DNA of 64,000 nt from Uloborus plumipes (Eukaryota; Arthropoda; Arachnida; Araneae; Uloboridae), in assembly GCA_038373865.1 (NCBI GenBank), contig JAXGGA010003365.1:1-64000 (forward strand), given 5' to 3'. Positions 35,388-46,695 of the stretch are shown one piece after another (positions within the stretch are counted from its first letter, which is position 1; every line of letters starts with the position of its first letter). The notes under the pieces were generated by a model. That model made no database searches and was not told where the DNA came from. It saw nothing but the letters and a program-made list of their open reading frames with translations. A program made the position numbers and the translations under genes.

Positions 35388-36445
35388 AAGTAGCTTAATG
35401 CATCGAAAAAATATCGCCAAGTCCAAAAAATATCGCCAAGTTAAAAAAAATATCGCCAAGTCCAAAAAATATCGCCAAGTTAAAAAAATAAAGAGGTAAA
35501 ATGAATATCGAAAAATTAAAAATTTGAAAGTAGGGTATTGAGATGGGGAATTTGTGTGTCGGTCTGTCGGTCTGTCTGTCCCCCCCTAATAACTTTTGAA
35601 TGAACATTCCGATTTGGACAAACTTTTTTTTGTTGGAAAGATCTCGGCGAGTACAGCTCATTCCCATATTTGATTTTTTGATTTGAACAATTTTTGGTTC
35701 AACTTTGAGCCGTTCAAAAAACCGGTCCCGCGATACTAACTTTTTAATGAACAGTCCGATTTGAACAAACTTTTTTTTGTTGGAAAGAACTTTTCAAGGA
35801 TACTTCATTCCCGTATTTACATTTCCGATTTGAACAATTTTTCATTCAACATTGAACCGCTCAAGCAAGCTGTCACCCCTAATAACTTTTGAGTAAACAG
35901 TCCGAAAAAAATGACTGACTGTGCAGACGATTTTTTGTTTATTTATTCATTTGTTTTATTGAATTTATTATTATTATTGGCAGACGATTTTTTTTGTAAC
36001 AAAAATGTTTCATTCACTAGGGCATTTTATTCTTTATTTATATTTAACAACTGGCAACGGATTAAAAGTGAAATTCGAGACATTTTATCAACGGACGAGT
36101 TTTTTTTTTTTTCTTTTTTTTTTCTTTTTTTTTTCTTTCTTTGATAAAATGTGTTTTTAATGTACTTTGTACTTTTAATTTTTTTTGAAAACAATTGAGG
36201 AATTTTTCTACGGAAGAACTGTAACAGTTACATTCTTTAAAAGGTGCGACAAAACTTTATTTATTCATTTATTTACTTTTTATGTGTCTATTTCATCTGA
36301 TGAGAGAGGTATATTTTGCTTTTAAAGGTATGTTTGACATAATTTTTAGTCTTAGATAATCAAGAGAATAATGATCAGATGCTAGAATGCCGATGTCGAT
36401 GTACGGGAAAGTAGGCTCGTTTAGTTCTTGACAGAACTTCTTGTT
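35388..36445 (+). repeat. Long copy of the CTTAATGCATC dispersed repeat
   Basis: Begins at CTTAATGCATCG with four AAAATATCGCCAAGT words (35405-35480), contains a tandem array (35585-35900), and ends GTACGGGAAAGTAGGCTCG, TTTAGTTCTTGACAGAACTT. A short copy is at 20378-20615. Confidence 0.6.
35585..35910 (+). repeat. Tandem units of about 146 bp
   Basis: CTAATAACTTTTGAATGAAC recurs with changes near 35586, 35736 and 35878, each followed by CCGATTTGRACAAACTTTTT and TTGTTGGAAAGA in the full units. Confidence 0.75.
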
Positions 36446-36449
36446 TTTT

Positions 36450-39240
36450 TTAATCATTTCATCAGAACTAGATTATAGTTTGCTGTCAGAAAAAAGTCTT
36501 TCCTTAATAAGAATTTATTGTATGATCCAGACATCTTTGTTTCGATGTTCTGTCACTTCCAAAAATAAAACACGGAAAGGTTTAGTACATCGTTTTCTCT
36601 ACTTCTGTCGCAAAGCGTACACGATAGAAATAATTTCCTACAAATGCAGAGGGAATACTATAATGTGCCAAATTAAACCCCTTGCTACATCCTAAATCAA
36701 AACTACAAAAAATATGCCTCCCACGTTTCTGTAACTTATTGCTTGAGATACATTTTTGTGACTCGCATGTATTACTATTTATTTAGTCCAGAATTTAGTA
36801 CTTTGGAAGTTCTTTTCTTATTGCTTGCTTTTTTACCGGACTTCTACTACATTCTGTCGATCTGTTCATGAAAAGAAAATATATGTTACGCTACCGGCTA
36901 TACCTATGTGTGAGCAAGTGACTATGCGTTATCTTTTCTCCTTCCTCGCTCTTCATCGGTCAATTTATGTCAACGATTTGTCAAACTGAAAACAATATTT
37001 TTTTTAACTCCATTTTTTGTGCAAACGGTAGAAAAGTTTTCGTTTGCCTATTTTGTCCCCCCCCCCTCCCCCCGTGTTGTTGTTCCAATTACCCCTTACA
37101 CTGCCTCAAACTGCATACATTTCTATCAATTTTTCAAAATTTATACTGAAGGAAATCCAGATCAGCTAAAATTGGAGACATTCTATTCCTCACTTATAAG
37201 AGATTTCCTGCATCACTCTCTGGTATCCCGCCCTCTCCAATAAGCTCAATCCAGAAAAGACAACCGAAGCAATAAAAAATGAAAGAGAGATAGAAAAAAC
37301 ATGGACTTTATACATCAGCGGAAGACACCCACAGTGGGGGAGAGGGGGAGGTGACCTGTTTTGCCGCCAAAATGAAGTTGTCCGTACTACAAATGGGTCC
37401 CCATTGGAATTGTCAAAAATCCCGGATAGGGGATAGTACGCACTCGTTTCACTCAAAACTTTCAAAAGTCCATTATAGCGCGTTTTCTAAAGAACATCTA
37501 AAAAATAAAGTCTAGCTCTGAAGAGATGGCACTTGACACCTTCTTTTTTTAGAATTGTTCATTTTTCTGAAGGGGTGATAAGTAGAGGAAAAGTGAAGAA
37601 CGGATTCGCAAATGTGTTATTGGTTCTAGCATAGCTTGAATACTCCGCCCAATTCAAGAAATTTACCAAAGAGGTAAAATATTTTAATTTTGTGATGTCG
37701 AGGCAGACGTCTTATTGGTCAGGTCAAATATTCTAAAGAAGTGGGTGGACCTAGGCTTTACCTCTTCGAACAGCCATTGGTCAAAAACTGCAACTCCTCC
37801 GATAGTTCGTTTTAATTCAAAATTGGCGACAGCAGGGTTGCAACAAAGAACGTAAAGCTTGTCATTTTTTCTTTTCCGCCAACCAAAAGCACTTACTGCT
37901 GCAAATTGCATTTCAACATTAAATAATCACATCGCGAAAAAAAAAAAAAAATTGTGGAGCATTTTTTTTTAATTGATTCTAAAACTTTTTAATGAAAGTA
38001 CCAAATTTTTGAAATATTCTTCATAATAATAATAAAATAATAAACACAGTAAATTTCACCCAGCAAACGGTAAATTAAAAAATAAATTATTTCACTCAAG
38101 ATATTTACTGCAATTTATATTACGTAATAAATTACAATGTAGAAAAAGAAATGTTGCAGGCGATGAATTTAGAATGGTTTGCAATGAATGTTGCCTCATT
38201 TTCGGCCTCATATAGTCAAAGAATTATTTCATCTCTTATAAAAAGAATGGCAGATTACCAAAATGTCGCGAAAGTCTCAAACATGATACACGTCAATTTC
38301 TTATTTCTATACCTATTTCAAAGAATAGACTTGTTTTCTCGTTTGATTGACAAGTGGTTCACGGCTCTTCATGGTTTCTTTATATCTGAACTATCCAGTA
38401 ATAAATTCTACTTCTAAAATTTAAAATTCCATTAACTACGAGACCACGAAACCTACGAGACACGGCCTCTTGTCGGCCGTGAGCGTGTCCATATTCCTTC
38501 TCTAAGGTAACAACACTATGATGCCTCGTTTTGCACTTTCTTTTCTGAAGCAAAGTACAATGTCTGTCAAAAGGAATCAATTTCCATGTATATTACTAAT
38601 ATAATTTTTTTCTCGAATTAAATAATAACTTCTGTGAGAAGTATGACCTCAAAATTTCAAACTTTTGAGCAAAAACACAAATATGTTCACTAATTGTCAT
38701 TCACAAATATGTGTTCTATACGTGTCCCAATCCATCACACCGAAAAATGTAAAAAACGTTAAAAAAAAAAAAAAAAAAAAAAACTAGAACCAAAAGATCG
38801 TTTTTGATGATTCTACGACTTTTTTTTTTGAAGGGGAGGGGGGGTATACACTACCCGTCAATGGGGGGTGTTGATTGTGGTTAAAATGATGGCAGTAGTT
38901 ATTATGATGCTCCGTACCCCTTCCCCAAATGAAAAAAAGAAATGAAACTAAGGAAAACTGAAAAGAAAACGGGGGAGGAGGGAAGGCTTTACTATAAAAA
39001 ATTGGTATTTGTTGGGGGAAAACGGTGACCCTATTCGGTCAGGGGTTTGTTTTGCAAAATTAATGAAAGGAATAGTGTAAAAAGCATCTTGATTTTTTTT
39101 TCCGCCATTGTCAAATTTTTTTGTTGATAATGCATCAAAGTTTTTTCTAGAGTTTTAGTGGCGCCATCTAGGATCGAACGTTGAAAATTATGCAAAATGC
39201 TTAATTTCGAGTAATCGTTTCAAAACTCCATTAACGGGAA
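36450..39240. other. Intron DNA, no exon or repeat end recognised
   Basis: AT-rich with C runs near 37057 and a long A run near 38762. Open frames (for example 38151-38417 + and 37684-37911 -) lack any known domain. Confidence 0.45.
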
Positions 39241-39253
39241 TCTCCTTTGATGC

Positions 39254-39540
39254 CAGGGGCGGACACAAGGGAGGGGCGATGGGGGCGATCGCCACTCCCT
39301 TGAGAGACTCTTCACCTGCAGTTTTTTGACTTTGAATTTCAAAAAGGCAATTTTAGATGGTCTTCGATGATACTATAAGAAGTGGTTGGGATTCGGGGCT
39401 CTGAGCTGGAAATTTTTCAAAATTGAAGATCGAAACATTTATACTATACATGTATTAAACAGAATATGAAGTAAAAAAAAGAGGGCAAGTAGAAAAAAAA
39501 CAATCGCCCCTCCCTTGGAACATTTCTGGATCCGCCCTTG
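39254..39540. mobile_element. hAT MITE with perfect 8-bp TSD
   Basis: CAGGGGCGGACACAAGGGAG at the left, CTGGATCCGCCCTTG at the right, and TTTGATGC duplicated at 39246-39253 and 39541-39548. Same family as 28338-28621 in inverse orientation. Confidence 0.9.
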
Positions 39541-39860
39541 TTTGATGCACACGTCTTTGGTTTCTTTAAATTTTGTCTGTTTTTAGAGGCAAATATAAAT
39601 ACAATATCATTTCCAGCCATTCTATCAACTTCTCTTTTCTTTTCAAAACCACCATTAACTTTCTGAAGCACAAAACTTGTAGTTTTTAAATTGCTATCAA
39701 AAACTTGTAAGCGATGAAACTGAAACTGAAGTTTGTTTTGCAAGATAATTATTTTTAACTACGTTTTTTTCCTAAATTAAAAAACAGAAAGCTAAGTTAA
39801 CTGTACTATTACTACACAATAAATATTCTCGCATATTGTATAATATTTTAATACATTTTT

Positions 39861-40907
39861 ACTTTCTTCTATATCTAATATATAGAAGAAAGTATTGGTT
39901 TCGTGAAAATTTTCGAATGTCGAATTTTGACGGATTTGCACGTTTTGAGATGCGCTGAGTCCATATCGACCATTTTTGGAAAATGTCTGTCTGTGTGTCT
40001 GTCTGTGTGTGAGTCTGTATGTGTGTGACCAGTTTTTGTGGCCGCCCTAGAGCAAAAACTACTGAATGAAATCGAACAAAAATTTTTGCACATACGTACC
40101 ACCATGTGAACTGGTGCACCTGACTTTGTTTAGCGAATTTCTCCAAAGGGGGTGGAGCAATCGCACGTGTTCTGCGCGTGGGTGATTGCTATATCTCAGG
40201 AAGTAACCGGCGGAATCAAACGAAAATTAGTCCATAGGTAGACCCTACCGAGTACAGGTGCTGATTCAATTTGCGTGTCAATATCTTGAAGGGGGGTGGA
40301 GCAATTGCACGTGTTCTGCGCGGAGGTGATTGCTAAATCTCAGGAAGTAACAGGCGGAATCAAACGAAAATTAGTCCATAGGTAGACCCTATTGAGTACA
40401 AGTGCAGATTTAATTTGTGTGTCAATATCTCAAATGGGGGTGGAGCAATCAAAAGTGCTTATTTTGTCATTGCACCTACTGTATCTCGAGAAGTATTACT
40501 GAGATTTGAATGAAACTTGGAATAACACTAACCCAACATGGAAGCAAGCATCGATTAAATTTTGGCGCCAATCGTCCCAGGGGGAGGGTGGGGTGATTTT
40601 TGCGTTAGTCAACAATGCGAAAAATTAATTCATTAAAAAATAGCTTTCGCGCTATTTAATTATCAAAACAGCTGAAAACTTTCAATGATTTGAAATTTTT
40701 AACTGTTGCCAATTTCTTTTTACTAACAAATAAAATGTTTGCAATTAATCTAAACAAGGCTTTTGCAATGATTTCCAATTTCGCTCATTGATTCTGTATT
40801 TGCAGGGTTATTACGATAATTCGGAAATTGGAGCTGTCTCCAATTATTCGGGCGAGTACGTATTTTATTTTGTAACTGGAATTCATAAGATAGATATAGA
40901 AGAAAGT
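39861..40907. mobile_element. Hairpin-ended TIR element A
   Basis: Left TIR ACTTTCTTCTATATCT (39861-39876) and perfect complement at 40892-40907. The left TIR is followed at once by an inverted copy of itself (TATATAGAAGAAAGTA), forming a hairpin, then TATTGG. It contains TCTGTCTGTGTGT repeats and a tandem array. No transposase seen. Confidence 0.6.
40145..40450 (+). repeat. Tandem units of about 145 bp in element A
   Basis: GGGGGTGGAGCAAT recurs near 40148, 40295 and 40436; the two full units share CACGTGTTCTGCGCG and TCAAACGAAAATTAGTCCAT. Confidence 0.85.
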
Positions 40908-41034
40908 TTCGTGACTGCCACGACAGCTAGTTTAACTTGTGTAGCGTTTTTGAACAAATGTGTCATTTATAATTATTCTAAATCAATTAATAACTTCATA
41001 TTCAAAATTGAGCAAAGACAAATTGTCATATGTT

Positions 41035-41390
41035 TTCTCTTTGGTCCTCGAACATCTTGCAGTCCCTCTTTCAAAATGGCATCCTGCCAACGTTTTGCGC
41101 CCACCATCCCTTGTTCCTCCACCTAACAGAATTGCAGGGCACTGCAATGGCGGTAGTAGCGCCATCTGTTGAGTTGCTGGCTAACCAATGTGTCGTACGG
41201 ATGTGTGACCCTGGTGTGGCGCGAACTGGCGTTCTTCCTGACAGCAACCGAGTACTCTTTCCACTGAGTCAAAACAACTTGACAGCTCGGAAGCAAAGCT
41301 GAGATTGTGCTCTCGGACGTCACACTTATCGCAATTCGTCATTGCGAAAAACATAATTTGAATTCAAGGTGTCAAAATGCATTTTTATTT
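41035..41390 (-). mobile_element. SINE copy with internal tRNA-like module
   Basis: On the minus strand an A-box-like CTCAGTGGAAAGAGTACTCG is followed by a B-box-like CCAGTTCGCGCC. The rest matches 51605-52325, including GCCATCTGTTGAGTTGC and TGCGAAAAACATAATTTGAA. Confidence 0.65.
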
Positions 41391-41731
41391 TGTAAATACG
41401 TTAATGTTTAAATCTAGAGTCCTTTCTACGGTCTTCTAACAGTTAGTTTTAAGTGCTCACTAAAATCCGAAAGATACGATTTCCCGAGGAAGTTCCGGTT
41501 CTAAAGTACTTCGTTAAATCGAAGTTAATTGTATTTTTGAATTTTCATGAAAGCAACATCCTTTCTTTTAATGAACCGACAGATTATCACAATTTTTTTA
41601 TACTTCACAAAGTTAGTGTTTTTTATCCACTGGTTACCCCCCCCCCCTTCTCTCTCTCGCTACCATTATCTAACGTGAACCTATAGTTTCAAATTAGTTC
41701 TTCCTGTTCGCCTTAATACGTGCTCTTTTTT

Positions 41732-42469
41732 ACTTCCTTTTACGTAGTAAAGGAAGTATTGTGATCGCGAAAAAAAAAATCACTCAAATTTGAGTCTAAA
41801 TTTTGATTTTGCTCACCCCCGAATGAAAATTCCTTAGTTTTTTTGACCTGGTGAGCACGTGCATATGTACCTACCAACATATAAGCAGCCGAAAATTTTT
41901 TTTCAACCACCCCCGAGTTAATTACGACGAGTTTTCTCGTGACATCTGTATGGACGTGTGTGCGTATGTATGTATCTGGGTCGCATAACTCAAAAACTAT
42001 ATGCTGTAGAAGCTTCTAGCTTGGTATGTAGGCTCTGAGGATGGTCTAGTTGTGCACCTCCCCTTGTGGTTGCATTTGAATGTACCCAAGGGGGTGTTTT
42101 ACCCCTTTTTTGGGGTAAATCAGTGTTAATTTCAATGCAGACTCAAGTGATATGAATTGGCGCGACCACTTGGCGATATGTCGCCAAGCTTTTGGTCGCC
42201 AAGTGTTTGACGCCAACTTGGCGACAAATTTGGCGAAATTTTTTTTTTTTGAAGTTGGGTTCAACTTGGCGTTATTGGCGATATTTTGCGAAAAATTCAC
42301 TGAATGATATTAAAATCAGCAATATTTAGAAAATTAACCATTGCAAAATATTTTTTGCATTGTTTCGTGGCAGATTAGGGGAGTAAATTTTAATTGTTAC
42401 CTTGCTCACTCCAAGCACTTTTTTTAACACTTAAGGCAACTACTAAGAAATTTACACGTAAAAGGAAGT
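41732..42469. mobile_element. Hairpin-ended TIR element B
   Basis: Left TIR ACTTCCTTTTACGT (41732-41745) and its complement at 42456-42469. Like element A, the TIR is followed by an inverted partial copy (AGTAAAGGAAGTA), then TATTGTG. It contains a GTATGTATGTATC tract and the CGCCAAG cluster at 42156-42290. Confidence 0.6.
42156..42290. repeat. Cluster of TTGGCG / CGCCAA words
   Basis: About nine copies in 135 bp, in both orientations (for example CTTGGCGATATGTCGCCAAG). The same word is repeated at 35405-35480 as AAAATATCGCCAAGT. Confidence 0.7.
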
Positions 42470-42474
42470 AGTGT

Positions 42475-43170
42475 GGGGTCCATACCAGATTTTTTTTTTT
42501 TTTTTGGATAAATACTTTCAATAAGAATGTAACACGTACATGCTAGAAAGCAAAAACCTATTTTTGGAATTAATAGCAATTCTTGACAGTGTGTTGATAC
42601 TGGACACTAGTGGCTCTTACGTAATTAAAAAAACTATTTTGATAGTGCAACTAACCTTACAATATCGACATTCTAGGGATTCAAATCCGTGCCCAAGATA
42701 TCAAAAAGAGCGGGGTTCAAACCGCTTTTTTTTTCTTCTAAAAGTTACATTGAGAGAAGCTAACCCGAAAGCTATCCAAGAGTGTTAGGTAACTCATTTC
42801 AATCTAATAACTTTTATTTTTCTTCAGCAAATTTTTTGCTAATTCTTTGAAGTGCAATTCAGCATTTTATAAAAAGTGAAAGAGAACAAGTGCGATTTTT
42901 TTTTTCTGTCAAGGTAACTAAACTCCTGATGCGGAATAGTTACCTGAACGGTAACCGCTGATAATTGAAAATAGGTGGAAAACGATATTATTATACGCAA
43001 TAGCTGAAAAAATGACAATAACACAACACAACATTCAAATTGCTAAAAATGACAGCATTGAATGTTAAAAATATCTTGAAAAGCTAAAAACGAGCAGTAA
43101 CGCACTTTCTCTTTTTTTTTTTTTTTTTTGCCTTCTGGTAAATCATCACAGTAAAAAAGAGAAAACGTAA
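42475..43170. other. Intron DNA, no feature supported
   Basis: Contains two T-arm-like strings (GGGATTCAAATCCG near 42676 and GCGGGGTTCAAACCGC near 42711) with no complete tRNA fold around them. Confidence 0.4.
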
Positions 43171-43173
43171 GTA

Positions 43174-44338
43174 CAGTCGAGCCCGCTTAATGGAATAGCC
43201 AATTTGTCACGGAAAATTATTCTAATAAGCGGGATATTCCATTATCCGGGATTCCATCCACACGACGTTCCAACTTGCATTTAAACCAAGAAAGCATTTA
43301 AATTTACCTTAACCACAAGTATATTCATCAACAAGTATATAACGATTAACTTTAGACATATTAATTAATGGTAATTTAAATATATTAATTAATAATACTT
43401 TAAACATATTGAAATTAAGAAATTCAATTAAAAATGACCTTATTAAATGACCAGGAACGTTACAAGCCCGTTTCTCAGCAAACCAGCGAAGGAGAGCAGC
43501 ATCTTCAACTTCTGATTCTTTACCTGTGTATTTTCTCTTTTGATTAAGGTTTTTGTTTAATTTCCAGTCGTTTAGAATTTTTTCTTTATTTTTCAACAAT
43601 TTCGAAACTTGAGATTGCGATATTTCGAACTTTTTTTCAAGTTGTAACTGCGTACATTTACATTAGCATTTGAATATTCAATAAAATTCACTTTTTCTTT
43701 CAAAGTACGATCTTTTCGCTTAGAAGACATTATGAAGAGACAAGCACATGCACAGCCGAAGCAAAATTGGAAAATGATTTCAGAACATCAAAGTAGACTT
43801 ATCGTTGCGCTTCTCGGAAGAGATTCGTCACAGCCTCGTCTTCTTCCCCGGTCCTTTACACCTGTTGGTTTGCCCATTACTCCTTTATTCTCCTATCTCT
43901 CCTTTGGGTCCCTAGAGGTAAAGCTTATTCGAATCTTATTGTTCATTCTCTGAAGCAGAAGGAACGATACACAGTGGGGGCGACAAACAATATACAACAC
44001 TAGGGAAACATTCCTTTTAGATTCCAGGAATCGCTTTTCTTGCCCCTGCACCCTTTCAACGAAGTGACAAAACATTATTTGGAAGCCGTCCATAAGCTTC
44101 ACAATCATTATTGCTCTTTACTGGACGAAAAATCCGAAAAAAAGGGTTGGAAATGGAAGGAGATCGACATCAGTGTGGCTAAAAATTATTCTTTTAACCG
44201 GGGTTGCTTCCTAACATGATATTCCTTTAACCGGGAAATTTAACACAGAAATGATTTACTACGGTTCGGGACATTGAAAATGTATTACATTAAGCGGGAT
44301 ATTCCATTAACCGATATTCCATTAAGCGGGTTCGACTG
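43174..44338 (-). mobile_element. Truncated Tigger/pogo element
   Basis: TA at 43172-43173 and 44339-44340. Ends CAGTCGAGCCCGCTTAATGG and CCATTAAGCGGGTTCGACTG. Words of the type AAGCGGGATATTCCATTA recur at both ends. It keeps only the N-terminal part of a transposase. Confidence 0.9.
43309..43730 (-). pseudogene. Tigger/pogo transposase N-terminus (DNA-binding part)
   Basis: From the ATG at 43730 the minus strand reads MSSKRKDRTLKEKVNFIEYS, then after a frameshift CTQLQLEKKFEISQSQVSKL and continuing LKNKEKIL, then KYTGKESEVEDAALLRWFAE and KRACNVPGHL. This is the psq-type helix-turn-helix followed by the CENP-B-type HTH of pogo/Tigger transposases. The DDE catalytic domain is absent, so it cannot transpose itself. 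Confidence 0.8.
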
Positions 44339-44344
44339 TATGTA

Positions 44345-45540
44345 AATTCCGCAAAAAATTTGCAATTTCCGCGGATTTTTTTTTTCATATGCTACACCTT
44401 TCAAGTTAAGTTTCAATTAAATTTATTTTTTATAAAAATTGCTTTTATTCGTTGAAACTCTGAAGATTAATCGCAAAGATAAATCGAAATGAAAGTTTCT
44501 GCAGTTGAAGCTTAGCCAAATATGAAAGTCGGAAACATAAACCTCTCTCTCCTTGTGCCGAAAGTTATTTTTTAGTAACCAGATAAACTTTTATTCTTTA
44601 AATACAACTCGAAACTTTTATGTGGCGGATGTATTTGACTACCAAAAACTTTAACAAATAGGTTTTTCGTTGAAATATCATGCTATGAACACTAATTGAG
44701 CAAAAATATTTTATGATGTTGAATGATTTATGTGAGATAAATGTTCGATACATATTTTTTTTTATTAAATGGCTAAATTACTAATGAGGATAGTCGTAAG
44801 GGTTACATAACCAGTTTTGAAATCATATTTCTTGGAGTAAAGTATCCTCATTTGTGTGGGAATGACGAGACATTTTTTCTTTCTTTCTTTTTTTTTTTTT
44901 TTCCAACTTAAGTCTCTCACAATTGCAAATTGCCGAACTTCTGGCTTTGTAGTGTTGCTTTTCACTTGCATACGTCCAAAGCTAAGCACTAAGCAGTCCT
45001 TACCTGGAAACTCAAAATATACATTTTTTTTAATACTCTCATCTGTAAATCGTATTGACCTTTCACCAAAAGTTAGCGCTTTTTCTCTTCTAGCGCCAAA
45101 TGAAGTGTGGTGTTAAAATTAATAAAAAAGAGTTCTAGACTCATCAAAAGGTTGATATTGAAACACAGTTTTGGATTTTTCTTTTTCTCCCATTATCATG
45201 AACTTAAAATCGAAATGGGAGTTTAGTACATTACAATCTTAAAATATCAGAAATGGCGAAGTATCTGTGCTACAATGCTTTGTTTTCACCAGTTGTGGAC
45301 AGAGCTGCTCGCGAAAATGTTATGGTCAAAAAACCGTCTTTGAGGAATCCAGTAGTTTTTAACGAATGAATCGGCTAAAATTCGACTCTGGCTTTCAATT
45401 GTGGGTGCAGGATCAATATACATGAACTCTTCCCTTCGCGCAGGGTCTTCTTGGTCTTAGACACTAGACACATTCTGAATGAAAGTAATGGCTAAATCAA
45501 ACCTGCTACTGAATTTGTTTCAACGTTGTTCAACTCAGTT
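44345..45540. other. Intron DNA, nothing recognised
   Basis: AT-rich; no domain or repeat boundary seen. Confidence 0.45.
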
Positions 45541-45544
45541 TACT

Positions 45545-45840
45545 GAATTGATATTTTAGTTTTGGCTGAATTTTTTGAAGATATTGTTATTGGGCATTTT
45601 TTTCTTCCCCTCCTTTTTTTTCTGAAAGAATACAAATTCATTGAATATTTTGTTCGTCCATATTAATCTCAAAGCAAAGGAACTGTATCTCGACTCGAAT
45701 TTCCCCCTTTCTTGGCAAGAACTCACGAAGAAAACTCCCGAACTCATTCTTTCGGTGTCTAGATGTGACAGTTGTCATCAGCTTCTGAAGCAATGCTTAC
45801 GTGCTTCCATAACCATTACCAGCATTTAGGCGATTAAGCA
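45545..45840. repeat. Direct duplication, copy 1
   Basis: Shares with 45945-46280 the words AGAATACAAA, TTTCTTGGCAAGA, CATTCTTTCG, TAGATGTGACAGT and CAGCTTCTGAAGCAATG. A T-rich tract precedes each copy. Confidence 0.75.
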
Positions 45841-45944
45841 CCTCCCACGCACACACGATACCACCACCTTATCATGTATGGATTTACGTAGTACAAAACT
45901 GAAAATACTGCAAAATTCAATCCAACATAATTAATTTACAATCA

Positions 45945-46280
45945 ATTTACCACTTTTGATATTTTGGTTCCAAACTGGTAGGAAACTGAGTATTCTTTTT
46001 ATTTTCTTTGTTTGCGTTTCTTCTTCTTCTTCTTTTTTTTTTTTTTTTTTTTTTTTTACGTTTTCTTCTTTTATAAGAATACAAACTCGACAGAATATTT
46101 TGCGCATCCATATTATTCCCAAGGCAATTGAACTTTCTCTTGATTTAAATTTTCCACTTTCTTGGCAAGAGCCCATGAAGAAAATTCCCGAGTTCATTCT
46201 TTCGCTGGCTAGATGTGACAGTGCACAGCTGTCACCAGCTTCTGAAGCAATGATTAAGTGCTTCTATAACCATTAGCAGC
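45945..46280. repeat. Direct duplication, copy 2
   Basis: Same unit about 400 bp downstream with a longer poly-T tract and roughly one change in five bases. Confidence 0.75.
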
Positions 46281-46695
46281 ATTTAGACACTTGAGCACCA
46301 CCCACGATACCACCCCCGGCTGTTCCGTAATTTGCACGCTCTTGTGGAGCGGCTTTTGTTTGTAGGCGAATGGATTGTTAAATTGATGAGCACTAGTCTA
46401 CTTTTGAGTACTTGCGGAACCATCTGCTTTGTAAGGAAGTGTAATTTTAAGTGTTTTATTGCGCTTGGGAGGAACATCAATTAATAAAGTGTGTACATGC
46501 TGCCTAAAGCGAGTATTTGCCATGACCTTTGGAAAATGAGGTTAAGTTAGATTTTATGGCCTTCAACAGTTCATAATTACGGGTCGGTTTTCATGGTGGA
46601 GTCGTACCTTTCGTTTGATAACTCATGTAGCTCTGCTGAATTTGTTCGTCATTAAATACATCAATCCAATTTTCTATGAGTTGACGCTTTCTGTA

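Noticed and set aside
40788..41126. Exon-like frame after TTTGCAG with a Ser-Gly site (NYSGEY)
   Set aside because: It lies inside hairpin-ended element A, its phase does not fit the preceding perlecan exon, and its donor is weak.
42670..42730. tRNA T-arm-like strings
   Set aside because: Two B-box-like words without any A box or cloverleaf around them.
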